Position numbers and translations under genes: made by a program. This document shows positions 55,796 to 63,894 of a stretch of 64,000 bases of DNA, one piece after another; within the stretch, counting starts at the first letter, position 1, and every line of letters starts with the position of its first letter. Below the pieces are notes generated by a model. It did not search any database, was not told where the DNA came from, and saw only the letters and a list, made by a program, of their open reading frames with translations. Source of the stretch: Pseudomonas sp. PSB18 (GTDB taxonomy: Bacteria; Pseudomonadota; Gammaproteobacteria; Pseudomonadales; Pseudomonadaceae); contig NZ_NOIN01000003.1 in assembly GCF_014596565.1 (NCBI RefSeq), forward strand, positions 248,001 through 312,000, given 5' to 3'.

Positions 55796-56608
55796 ATGCT
55801 CCCCTTGTCACCCAGCTTGCTTGCCTCCCTCGCCGCCGCTTGTCTTTATGCCGCTGCGACCCTCTATCAAGGCACCCGCCTGGCCAGCGGCGCCAAGGCG
55901 AACAAACGCCTGCTGGTCACGCTCGGCGTGCTGGCGGTGCTTGGCCACGCGGCCAGCCTTTTTACCCACCTGATGACGCCGATCGGCCTGGGCCTGGACT
56001 TCTTCAACGCCGCCAGCCTGATCGCCGTCGCGGTGATCGCCCTGACGCTGCTGGCCTGCTCGCGCATCCCGGTGGAAAACCTGCTGGTGCTGCTCTTCCC
56101 GCTGGGGCTGGCGACGGTGCTCCTGGCACAGTTCGCGCCGTCGGGCACGGTGCAGGTCATCGACGAAGAGCCGGGCATCCTCGCCCATATCCTGTTGTCG
56201 GTCCTCGCCTACGGCCTCTTCACCATCGCGGTATTCCAGGCCTTGCTGCTGCTGGTGCAGGACCACCAGCTCAAGAACAAGCATCCATCCGGACTGATCC
56301 GCAACTTCCCGCCGCTGCAGACCATGGAGAGCCTGCTGTTCGGTTTCCTCTGGGCCGGCTGGGCCCTGCTGTCGATGTCGCTAATCTCCGGCTGGCTGTT
56401 CGTCGAGAACCTGTTCGCCCAGCACCTGGTGCACAAGACCCTGCTGGCCTGCCTGGCCTGGGTGGTGTTCAGCGTGCTGCTGTGGGGCCGCAACCGTCTC
56501 GGCTGGCGCGGCCATAAAGCCATTCGCTGGACCCTGGCCGGTTTCTGCCTGCTGATGCTGGCGTACTTCGGCAGCAAACTGGTCCGTGAATACATCCTGC
56601 ATATCTGA
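55796..56608 (+). CDS. Inner-membrane protein YpjD, CcsA/CcmC-like
   Basis: A 270-residue polytopic protein with about eight transmembrane helices (LLASLAAACLYAAATLY, LLVTLGVLAVLGHAASL, and others). It belongs to the cytochrome c assembly (CcsA/CcmC-like) family as E. coli YpjD. The tryptophan/heme-handling WWD box of true CcmC proteins is not evident, so heme transport is unproven. AGGA precedes the ATG at 55796. It is divergent from ffh and followed 12 bases later by a CBS-domain gene, the usual ffh-ypjD-corB order. Confidence 0.88.
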   Translation: MLPLSPSLLASLAAACLYAAATLYQGTRLASGAKANKRLLVTLGVLAVLGHAASLFTHLMTPIGLGLDFFNAASLIAVAVIALTLLACSRIPVENLLVLLFPLGLATVLLAQFAPSGTVQVIDEEPGILAHILLSVLAYGLFTIAVFQALLLLVQDHQLKNKHPSGLIRNFPPLQTMESLLFGFLWAGWALLSMSLISGWLFVENLFAQHLVHKTLLACLAWVVFSVLLWGRNRLGWRGHKAIRWTLAGFCLLMLAYFGSKLVREYILHI

Positions 56609-56620
56609 CGGACGGCGCTG

Positions 56621-57862
56621 ATGGATAGGTTGCCCGCGGGGCCGCTCTTCGCTGTACTGGTCGTGCTGATCCTCTGGGCGGCCCTGTTTACCGCCATCGA
56701 AGCCGCCCGGCACCACCTGCTGGCCCAGCGCAAGGCTTCGCGCGCCGGCGACAAGCCGCTGGCGAAGCTGGACTTCCCCCTGACCAGCCTGATTCTGTGC
56801 AACACCCTGTGTCGTGCCCTGGCGCTGGTGATCGGCACCTTGCTGGCGATCTTCACCTGGCTGGAAAACGGTCCCTGGATCGCCTGGCTCGCCATCAGCG
56901 CGGCGCTGCTGGTGTTCGCCGACTACCTGCCACGCACCCTGGCCACCCGCTACCCGGACGCGATCCTGGCGCTGGGCAACACGCTGCTTGGCGTGCCGTT
57001 GAAGCTGCTTTATCCCCTGGCCTGGCTGTTGAACAACCTGAGTGAGTTGCTGCTGCGACCCTTTGCCCGCAAAACCAGTGCGGTCCAGCAAAGCGACGAC
57101 GAAATGCCCGCACCGGCGCGGGCCGAGCATGAACATGAGCAGAACACCGGGCGTCCGCATCCGGTTTCCGGCATCCACGCCCTCGACAACATCACCGTCA
57201 ACGACATCCTGGTCCCCCGCAGCGAAGTCGACGGCATCAACCTCGACGACCCCATCGGGGAGATCATCGAACAGTTGCTCCTGAATCGCCGGACCCGGCT
57301 GCCGGTGTTCCACAGCGACATCAACCAGGTCGAAGCGGTGCTCAATACCCGCCAGATCCGCCATCTGCTGGCGGACGCGAGCCTGACCCAGGAGGCGTTG
57401 CTGGCCGCCTGCCACGAACCTTACTTCGTGCCCGAAAGCACGCCGCTGCAACTGCAGCTGCTGAATTTCCACAAGCAGCAGCGGCGCCTGGGCATGGTGG
57501 TGGACGAATACGGCGAAGTGCTGGGTATCGTCACCCTGGAAGATATTCTCGAAGAAATCGTCGGCGAGTTCGAAAGCGAGCACAGCCTCGACAACCCGCA
57601 CGTTCATCCGCAGCCGGACGGGCGCCTGATGATCGATGGTGCGGCGTCGATTCGCGAACTGAACAAGACCCTGGGCTGGCACCTGCCCTGCGACGGCCCC
57701 AAGACCCTCAACGGGCTGGTGACCGAAGCGCTGGAAACCATTCCCGAAAGCCCGGTCTGCCTGAAAATCGGTCGTTATCGTCTGGAAATCATCGAAACCG
57801 TGGACAACCGCGTCAACCAGGTGCTGGTGTGGCATAACAGTTCGGTGCCGGCGGCCTCCTAG
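56621..57862 (+). CDS. CNNM/CorB-family transporter protein with CBS domains
   Basis: A 413-residue protein with an N-terminal DUF21/CNNM transmembrane domain (four helices within about 5-140), two CBS domains (about 185-305; NDILVPRSEVDGINLDD and GMVVDEYGEVLGIVTLEDILEEIVGEF) and a C-terminal CorC_HlyC domain. Relatives (YfjD, CorB, CNNM) move or regulate Mg2+/Co2+, so divalent-cation transport is the usual inference. It is 12 bases downstream of ypjD and likely co-transcribed. Confidence 0.92.
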   Translation: MDRLPAGPLFAVLVVLILWAALFTAIEAARHHLLAQRKASRAGDKPLAKLDFPLTSLILCNTLCRALALVIGTLLAIFTWLENGPWIAWLAISAALLVFADYLPRTLATRYPDAILALGNTLLGVPLKLLYPLAWLLNNLSELLLRPFARKTSAVQQSDDEMPAPARAEHEHEQNTGRPHPVSGIHALDNITVNDILVPRSEVDGINLDDPIGEIIEQLLLNRRTRLPVFHSDINQVEAVLNTRQIRHLLADASLTQEALLAACHEPYFVPESTPLQLQLLNFHKQQRRLGMVVDEYGEVLGIVTLEDILEEIVGEFESEHSLDNPHVHPQPDGRLMIDGAASIRELNKTLGWHLPCDGPKTLNGLVTEALETIPESPVCLKIGRYRLEIIETVDNRVNQVLVWHNSSVPAAS

Positions 57863-57876
57863 CGTACGCAACCCCC

Positions 57877-57967
57877 TGTGGGAGCAAGGCTTGCCCGCGA
57901 AGGCCTCGCCGCGGTGCAACAGTTGGCACCGCGTTATCGTTTATCGCGGGCAAGCCTTGCTCCCACA
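57877..57967. repeat. REPIN, GAGCAAGGCTTGCCCGCGA type
   Basis: The arms TGTGGGAGCAAGG (57877) and CCTTGCTCCCACA (57967) enclose CGGTGCAACAG-type spacer. It lies between the CBS gene and the MFS gene. Confidence 0.88.
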
Positions 57968-58070
57968 GTTTGATCCCATAGTGCCCTTGCACAGCACAGA
58001 GCAGCAAAATAGTCGCGTTCAACCATAATAATTCGCTCCAACGGAGCACATGACTGTCAGGGATAACTGC

Positions 58071-59384
58071 ATGACCACCACGACCTGCAACGACGCCGTG
58101 CCTGCCCAGCCGACGAACTCCACCACCCGCGTGGCGACCGCGAGCTTCATCGGCACCGCCATCGAGTTCTATGACTTCTACGTCTACGCCACGGCTGCGG
58201 CCCTGGTGATCGGACCGGTGTTCTTCCCACAGACGTCAGGTACGGCACAGATGCTGTCGTCCTTCCTGACGTTCGGCATCGCCTTCCTCGCCCGACCGCT
58301 GGGTTCGGCGCTGTTCGGCCACTTTGGGGACCGGATCGGCCGCAAGTCCACGCTGGTGGCGTCGCTGCTGCTGATGGGCGTGTGCACCACCCTCATCGGC
58401 GTGCTGCCGGGCTATGCCAGCATTGGCGCCTGGGCACCGTTCCTGTTGTGCCTGCTGCGCTTCGGCCAGGGGTTGGGGCTGGGCGGTGAATGGGGCGGCG
58501 CCGCACTGCTCGCCACCGAGAACGCCCCCAAGGGCAAGCGCGCCTGGTTCGGCATGTTTCCCCAACTGGGCCCTTCCATTGGCTTCCTGGCGGCCAACGG
58601 ACTGTTCCTGAGCCTGGCGATGAGCCTGGACGACGAGCAGTTCCGTTCCTGGGGCTGGCGGATTCCGTTCCTGCTCAGCGCCGTGCTGGTGATCGTCGGT
58701 CTCTATGTGCGGCTCAAGCTCCATGAAACCCCGGTCTTCGCCAACGCCGTGGCCCGTCAGGAACGGGTGAAAGTGCCGCTGGTCGAGCTGTTCAGCCAGT
58801 ATTGGGCGCCGACATTGCTGGGCGCGGCGGCGATGGTGGTGTGTTATGCGCTGTTCTACATCTCCACGGTGTTCTCCCTGAGCTACGGCGTCGCCACCCT
58901 TGGCTACAGCCGCGAGACCTTCCTTGCCCTGCTGTGTTTTGCCGTACTGTTCATGGCTGCCGCCACGCCGTTGTCCGCCTGGGCCAGCGACCGCTTCGGG
59001 CGCAAGCCGGTGCTGGTCACCGGGGGCGTGTTGGCGATTGCCTCGGGCTTTCTCATGGAACCACTGCTGACCCAGGGTTCGACCGGCGGCGTGGCGCTGT
59101 TCCTGTGCATCGAGCTGTTCCTGATGGGCGTGACCTTCGCCCCCATGGGCGCCTTGCTGCCGGAGCTGTTTCCGACCCACGTGCGTTACACCGGCGCATC
59201 GGCGGCCTATAACCTGGGCGGCATCGTCGGCGCCTCGGCCGCCCCGTTCTTTGCCCAGAAGCTGGTGGCCATGGGCGGCTTGAGCTATGTCGGCGGCTAC
59301 GTATCGGCTGCCGCCGTACTCAGCGTGATCGCGGTGCTGTGCTTGAAGGAAACCCGCCATAACGATTTGAATCGGGTTGCCTGA
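58071..59384 (+). CDS. MFS transporter, metabolite:H+ symporter (MHS) type
   Basis: A 437-residue 12-helix major facilitator. The MHS hallmark is at the start (FIGTAIEFYDFYVYATAAALVIGPVFFP), then the GHFGDRIGRKSTL cytoplasmic loop, GQGLGLGGEWGGAALL, and WASDRFGRKPVLVTGG. Such carriers import dicarboxylates, shikimate, proline or similar metabolites with protons; the substrate here is unknown. The ATG at 58071 is preferred because AGGGA is 8 bases upstream; an in-frame ATG at 58050 has GGAG only 3 bases upstream. Confidence 0.88.
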   Translation: MTTTTCNDAVPAQPTNSTTRVATASFIGTAIEFYDFYVYATAAALVIGPVFFPQTSGTAQMLSSFLTFGIAFLARPLGSALFGHFGDRIGRKSTLVASLLLMGVCTTLIGVLPGYASIGAWAPFLLCLLRFGQGLGLGGEWGGAALLATENAPKGKRAWFGMFPQLGPSIGFLAANGLFLSLAMSLDDEQFRSWGWRIPFLLSAVLVIVGLYVRLKLHETPVFANAVARQERVKVPLVELFSQYWAPTLLGAAAMVVCYALFYISTVFSLSYGVATLGYSRETFLALLCFAVLFMAAATPLSAWASDRFGRKPVLVTGGVLAIASGFLMEPLLTQGSTGGVALFLCIELFLMGVTFAPMGALLPELFPTHVRYTGASAAYNLGGIVGASAAPFFAQKLVAMGGLSYVGGYVSAAAVLSVIAVLCLKETRHNDLNRVA

Positions 59385-59406
59385 AGCCTACGAGCATACG
59401 ATCCAC

Positions 59407-59436
59407 TGTGGCGGGGAAGCTTGCTCCCTCGCCACA
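59407..59436. repeat. REP palindrome, TGTGGCGGGGAAGC type
   Basis: TGTGGCG...CGCCACA arms with a GGGGAAGCTTGCTCCC core, a relative of the GAGGGAGCTTGCTCCC family at 32128. Confidence 0.8.
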
Positions 59437-59492
59437 GCACCTGTCACAACGCTGAACAACGCACCATGAAATAGCCGCTAACAATCCCACCA

Positions 59493-59520
59493 TTGAAACC
59501 ACCCCCCACCTGCCCCATCT
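59493..59520 (+). promoter_or_regulatory. Sigma-32-like heat-shock promoter for lon2
   Basis: TTGAAA (59493-59498) and CCCCATCT (59513-59520) are 14 bases apart, close to the sigma-32 consensus CTTGAAA-N11-16-CCCCATNT. It lies 31 bases before the lon ATG. Confidence 0.65.
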
Positions 59521-59550
59521 AAGCACCATACTCCATTGCGCAGGTGCCCC

Positions 59551-61965
59551 ATGAGCGACCAGCACTCTACAGAAGCCACGAACGAATACGCTGACCCCGA
59601 ACACATCGAACACACCGTCTCCGGCACCGGCCTGGCCCTGCCCGGCCAGAACCTGCCGGACAAGGTCTATATCATCCCCATCCACAATCGCCCATTCTTC
59701 CCGGCCCAGGTGCTGCCGGTCATCGTCAATGAAGAACCCTGGGCCGAAACCCTGGAACTGGTGGCCAAGTCCGAACATCACTCCCTGGCGCTGTTCTTCA
59801 TGGATACGCCCCAGGAAGACCCACGCCATTTCGATACGTCGGCGCTGCCGCTGTACGGCACGCTGGTCAAGGTGCACCACGCCAGTCGCGAGGCGGGCAA
59901 GTTGCAGTTCGTCGCCCAGGGCCTGACCCGCGTGCGCATCCGCACCTGGCTCAAGCACCATCGTCCGCCGTACCTGGTGGAAGTCGAATACCCGCACCAG
60001 CCGAGCGAGCCGACTGACGAGGTCAAGGCCTATGGCATGGCGCTGATCAATGCGATCAAGGAACTGCTGCCGCTCAACCCGCTGTACAGCGAAGAATTGA
60101 AGAACTACCTCAACCGCTTCAGCCCCAACGATCCGTCGCCGCTGACGGATTTCGCTGCCGCACTCACCTCCGCCACCGGCAATGAACTGCAGGAAGTGCT
60201 CGATTGCGTGCCCATGCTCAAGCGCATGGAGAAAGTGCTGCCGATGCTGCGCAAGGAAGTGGAAGTCGCGCGGCTGCAAAAAGAGATCTCGGCGGAGGTC
60301 AACAGCAAGATCGGCGAACATCAGCGCCAGTTCTTCCTCAAGGAACAGCTCAAGGTCATCCAGCAGGAACTGGGGCTGACCAAGGACGATCGCAGCGCCG
60401 ACCTCGAACAGTTCGAGCAGCGACTGGAGGGCAAGGTGCTACCGGCCCAGGCCCAGAAGCGTATCGAAGAGGAAATGAACAAGCTCTCGATCCTGGAAAC
60501 CGGCTCGCCGGAATACGCCGTCACCCGCAATTACCTCGATTGGGCGACCTCGGTGCCGTGGGGCGTATACGGCCAGGACAAGCTCGACCTCAAGCACGCG
60601 CGCAAGGTGCTCGACCAGCACCACGCCGGCCTGGACGACATCAAGGACCGTATCCTCGAATTCCTCGCTGTGGGTGCCTACAAAGGCGAGATCAGCGGCT
60701 CTATCGTGCTGCTGGTGGGCCCGCCGGGCGTGGGCAAGACCAGCGTGGGCAAGTCCATTGCCGAATCCCTTGGTCGGCCGTTCTACCGTTTCAGCGTGGG
60801 TGGCATGCGCGACGAAGCCGAGATCAAGGGGCATCGGCGCACCTACATCGGCGCCCAGCCGGGCAAACTGGTGCAGGCGCTCAAAGACGTCGAAGTGATG
60901 AACCCGGTGATCATGCTCGACGAGATCGACAAGATGGGCCAGAGCTACCAGGGCGACCCGGCCTCGGCCTTGCTGGAAACCCTCGACCCGGAGCAGAACG
61001 TCGAGTTTCTCGATCACTACCTGGACATGCGCCTGGACCTGTCCAAAGTGCTCTTCGTGTGCACCGCCAATACCCTGGACTCGATCCCGGGCCCGCTGCT
61101 GGACCGGATGGAGGTGATTCGCCTGTCGGGCTACATCACCGAAGAAAAGGTCGCCATCGCCAAGCGCCACCTCTGGCCCAAGCAACTGGCCAAGGCAGGG
61201 GTGTCCAAGGGCAGCCTGAGCATCAGCGACAGCGCCTTGAAGGCGCTGATCGACGGCTACGCCCGCGAAGCCGGGGTACGGCAACTGGAGAAGCAACTGG
61301 GCAAACTGGTGCGCAAGGCGGTGATGAAGCTGATAGACGATCCGAAGGCGGTGATCAAGCTCGGGCCGAAAGACCTTGAGGCATCCCTGGGCAAACCGGT
61401 ATTCCGCAACGAACAGGTGCTGTCCGGCATCGGCGTGATCACCGGCCTGGCCTGGACCAGCATGGGCGGCGCCACCCTGCCGATCGAAGCGACACGCATC
61501 CACACCCACAATCGCGGCTTCAAGCTCACCGGGCAACTGGGCGACGTGATGAAGGAGTCGGCGGAAATCGCCCACAGCTATGTCAGTTCGCACCTGCAGC
61601 AATTCGGCGGCGATCCGAAGTTCTTCGACGAAGCCTTCGTCCACCTGCACGTGCCGGAAGGCGCTACGCCCAAGGACGGCCCGAGCGCCGGGGTGACCAT
61701 GGCCAGCGCCCTGCTGTCCCTGGCCCGCAACCAGCCACCGAAGAAAGGTGTCGCCATGACCGGCGAGCTGACCCTCACCGGCCATGTACTGCCGATTGGC
61801 GGGGTGCGTGAAAAGGTCATCGCGGCGCGCCGGCAGAAAATCCTCGAGTTGATCCTGCCCGAGGCCAACCGGGGCAACTTCGAAGAACTGCCGGACTATC
61901 TGAAGGAAGGCGTCACGGTGCACTTTGCCAAGCGCTTTGCGGATGTGGCGAAGGTGTTGTTCTGA
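59551..61965 (+). CDS. ATP-dependent Lon-family protease, AsrA type
   Basis: An 804-residue AAA+ serine protease. The N-terminal substrate-binding domain (about 30-250) leads to the AAA+ module: Walker A GPPGVGKTSVGKS, Walker B VIMLDEIDKMG, and sensor residues near CTANTLDSIPGPLLDRMEVI. The protease domain has catalytic Ser712 (KDGPSAGVTMASAL) and Lys755 (GGVREKVIAAR), 43 residues apart as in E. coli Lon. Fusion length, N-terminal extension and the following I42 inhibitor gene match P. aeruginosa PA0779 (AsrA), a second Lon paralogue induced by stress, as I recall. The start is MSDQHS at 59551. Housekeeping Lon is presumably elsewhere. Confidence 0.9.
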   Translation: MSDQHSTEATNEYADPEHIEHTVSGTGLALPGQNLPDKVYIIPIHNRPFFPAQVLPVIVNEEPWAETLELVAKSEHHSLALFFMDTPQEDPRHFDTSALPLYGTLVKVHHASREAGKLQFVAQGLTRVRIRTWLKHHRPPYLVEVEYPHQPSEPTDEVKAYGMALINAIKELLPLNPLYSEELKNYLNRFSPNDPSPLTDFAAALTSATGNELQEVLDCVPMLKRMEKVLPMLRKEVEVARLQKEISAEVNSKIGEHQRQFFLKEQLKVIQQELGLTKDDRSADLEQFEQRLEGKVLPAQAQKRIEEEMNKLSILETGSPEYAVTRNYLDWATSVPWGVYGQDKLDLKHARKVLDQHHAGLDDIKDRILEFLAVGAYKGEISGSIVLLVGPPGVGKTSVGKSIAESLGRPFYRFSVGGMRDEAEIKGHRRTYIGAQPGKLVQALKDVEVMNPVIMLDEIDKMGQSYQGDPASALLETLDPEQNVEFLDHYLDMRLDLSKVLFVCTANTLDSIPGPLLDRMEVIRLSGYITEEKVAIAKRHLWPKQLAKAGVSKGSLSISDSALKALIDGYAREAGVRQLEKQLGKLVRKAVMKLIDDPKAVIKLGPKDLEASLGKPVFRNEQVLSGIGVITGLAWTSMGGATLPIEATRIHTHNRGFKLTGQLGDVMKESAEIAHSYVSSHLQQFGGDPKFFDEAFVHLHVPEGATPKDGPSAGVTMASALLSLARNQPPKKGVAMTGELTLTGHVLPIGGVREKVIAARRQKILELILPEANRGNFEELPDYLKEGVTVHFAKRFADVAKVLF

Positions 61966-61992
61966 GATTCATGTAGCGCCTGTCATGGCCCC

Positions 61993-62086
61993 ATCGCGGG
62001 CAAGCCTTGCTCCCACAGGGGATGGGTGTTGTTCACAGAAACTGTGATCCACACCCTGTTCTGTGGGAGCAAGGCTTGCCCGCGAT
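61993..62086. repeat. REP pair, GCAAGGCTTGCCCGCGA type
   Basis: ATCGCGGGCAAGCC to GCTCCCACA (61993-62017) faces TGTGGGAGCAAGGC to CGCGAT (62062-62086). The pair lies between lon and the I42 inhibitor gene. Confidence 0.88.
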
Positions 62087-62175
62087 AATGTCATCAGCAA
62101 CAACCTGGGCCCACCTGACACACCCAGTAGCATCTTCGGTTATGCTCCCCGTTCGTCGCAAATGCCGGAGCCCCC

Positions 62176-62568
62176 ATGTCCCTCACCCGCCTGCTCGTCC
62201 CCGTCAGCCTTGCCCTGCTGAGCGCTTGCGCCACGCAACCGAAAAACAACGTGACCGTGGAGAAACTCAGCGAGTGCCCGGTGCGGCTCAACAACGGGCA
62301 GAACATGATCCTCAGCTTGCCCAGCAACCCCACCACCGGGTATCGCTGGGCGATCCAGGATTCGGCGGGCGGCGTGTTGAAAGCGCTGGGCCCCGAGGTC
62401 TACCGCAATCCGGAAGACGCCGGCATCGTCGGCGCCGCCGGCGTGTCGACCTGGCGCTTCCAGGCATTCGCCGCCGGTACCGGCCGGTTGCGCCTGACTT
62501 ATCAACAGCCCTGGGCCCCCGAAGTACCGCCCGTGGAAACCTTCGACTGTGCCATTGCGGTGAATTGA
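62176..62568 (+). CDS. Chagasin/ICP (MEROPS I42) family protease-inhibitor lipoprotein
   Basis: A 130-residue lipoprotein with lipobox LLSAC (Cys19) and an immunoglobulin-like inhibitor fold. The family's first binding loop is exact in SLPSNPTTGYRW; the second appears in GAAGVSTWRFQAF and the third in RLTYQQPWAPE. I42 proteins block papain-like cysteine peptidases. The P. aeruginosa homologue (PA0778, icp) follows PA0779 as here. A periplasmic or outer-membrane inhibitor suggests protection against exogenous or host cysteine proteases; no cysteine protease gene is in the window. Confidence 0.9.
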   Translation: MSLTRLLVPVSLALLSACATQPKNNVTVEKLSECPVRLNNGQNMILSLPSNPTTGYRWAIQDSAGGVLKALGPEVYRNPEDAGIVGAAGVSTWRFQAFAAGTGRLRLTYQQPWAPEVPPVETFDCAIAVN

Positions 62569-62630
62569 TAATCGGTCGGCCGCCCTCACGCTGATGGAGG
62601 CGGCTGGCTGTACGTTGCGACGCCGCATCT

Positions 62631-63590
62631 TCAAAAAGCGTGTTTCAACCCGATGGTCGTCATGACGCTGGAGCTTTCGATGCCCGCGGAATCGGTATAG
62701 CTATCGCGGTAGTTATCGGAACGATTCTTAACGGTGAGGCTGCCTTTTTTATTCCGTGTGCGACTCCACGTGCTCTCCACGAAAATATTCGTGTTGGCGG
62801 TCATGTCATAGCCCAACTTTCCTCCCAGCGAATAATACTGTTGATGCTTTGTTTTGCCGACAAACGTCTTATCGGCCAGGTAGTGCTCATCAATGTCAGT
62901 GGCAGAAGCCCAGCGACTGTACTTGAACACCCCCTCCATATCGAAACGCTTGTATCGATAGCTACCGACCAATCCAACATACGGGGTTTTAAAGTGCTGT
63001 TTGTAGCCCGTTACCGTTACGTCCGCCGGAAACTCGCCAGTGTATGCACCGTTGTTGTAGCTAAAGGATCCGCCCTTGGCGATGAAGCTGAAGCGGCGCT
63101 CCTGGTATCCAGCCATCAGGCCCAGGCGATAAGCAGGTTCATTCAATAACCAGCCCTTGAGATTGATATCGAATTCGTTGGCATATCTCAGGGTTGTGTT
63201 GGGGTGGACGGCGCGGTCTGTCCATTGGCTCTGGGAGGCATCGACCCAGTCATCGTCATTCATGTATCCGCTCTTGTCGGTGATCGTCGTCCAGCCTGAT
63301 GCCCCCAGTGAAACCCAGGGGCGCACGTTCCAATCGAGTGAACCTTTGATGACCGCAGCATTTTTGTACTTCCAGTCGAGCTGGCTGACCTTCCGCCCAC
63401 CTTCCTCGGGTTCGTAGACCCGCTCTTGGGTCTGACCACTCAGAACACCTGCATTGATGCCAAGCGTAATTTTCTCATTTACGTACAAGTGCCTCGTGCC
63501 ATCAGCAGCGACTGGAAGCGCAACCGTCGCGGCTGTTGCAAATATAACAAAATGAATTCGCCCGGCTGCTTTCTTCCCTTGTACAAACAT
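62631..63590 (-). CDS. Omptin-family outer-membrane protease
   Basis: A 319-residue ten-stranded beta-barrel aspartic/histidine protease. A signal peptide ends about residue 29 (PVAA|DG). Catalytic residues align with OmpT: Asp112 and Asp114 in MNDDDWVD (OmpT Asp83/85), and Asp234-His236 in DIDEHY (OmpT Asp210/His212). Asp232 and the ERVYEPEEGGRKVSQLDWK block cover the basic-residue S1 pocket region. KGWLLNEP-YRLGLMAGYQE and YVGL-GSYRYK are near-identical to OmpT. Omptins cleave between two basic residues and need LPS. The gene's base composition is visibly less GC-rich than its neighbours, with relatively many AAA/TAT-type codons, so horizontal transfer is likely. Confidence 0.93.
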   Translation of the reverse strand: MFVQGKKAAGRIHFVIFATAATVALPVAADGTRHLYVNEKITLGINAGVLSGQTQERVYEPEEGGRKVSQLDWKYKNAAVIKGSLDWNVRPWVSLGASGWTTITDKSGYMNDDDWVDASQSQWTDRAVHPNTTLRYANEFDINLKGWLLNEPAYRLGLMAGYQERRFSFIAKGGSFSYNNGAYTGEFPADVTVTGYKQHFKTPYVGLVGSYRYKRFDMEGVFKYSRWASATDIDEHYLADKTFVGKTKHQQYYSLGGKLGYDMTANTNIFVESTWSRTRNKKGSLTVKNRSDNYRDSYTDSAGIESSSVMTTIGLKHAF

Positions 63591-63894
63591 TTATAACTTC
63601 CCTGATGAATAAACTTAGTTCAGCCGCCTCTTGCAATTGCAGGCACATCGGCAGTCGCTTTTGAAGTTGCGCTTTTTATATCAACGCAACTTTATTCAGC
63701 AAGAAACGAACCGAAAACACCGCTAAACAAAATGTGCCGGGAAGTTGCATTACTGTTCACCTCCAGCGGACCTGCCGCAGCCCCCGTCGAGCCGATGAGC
63801 ATGAGGGCGGGGCCCGGGCATAGATCAAAGATCACGCTTTGGCGCATTAATTTGGCTAAAATGCCCGCCTTTTCACCCTGCCGCTGGAACCGCC
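63591..63894. other. 304-base AT-enriched region upstream of the omptin gene
   Basis: It separates the divergent omptin and cmoA genes. It holds an inverted repeat (63664-63692), two direct copies of GAAGTTGC (63663 and 63741), and a TGTTTA-N4-TGTTTT pattern on the minus strand (about 63729-63714). No ORF is supported. Confidence 0.6.
63664..63692. promoter_or_regulatory. Inverted repeat upstream of the omptin gene
   Basis: AAGTTGCG (63664-63671) and CGCAACTT (63685-63692) are perfect arms around a 13-base AT-rich spacer (CTTTTTATATCAA). It is a candidate operator or leader hairpin of the omptin gene, 74-102 bases upstream of its ATG. Confidence 0.5.
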
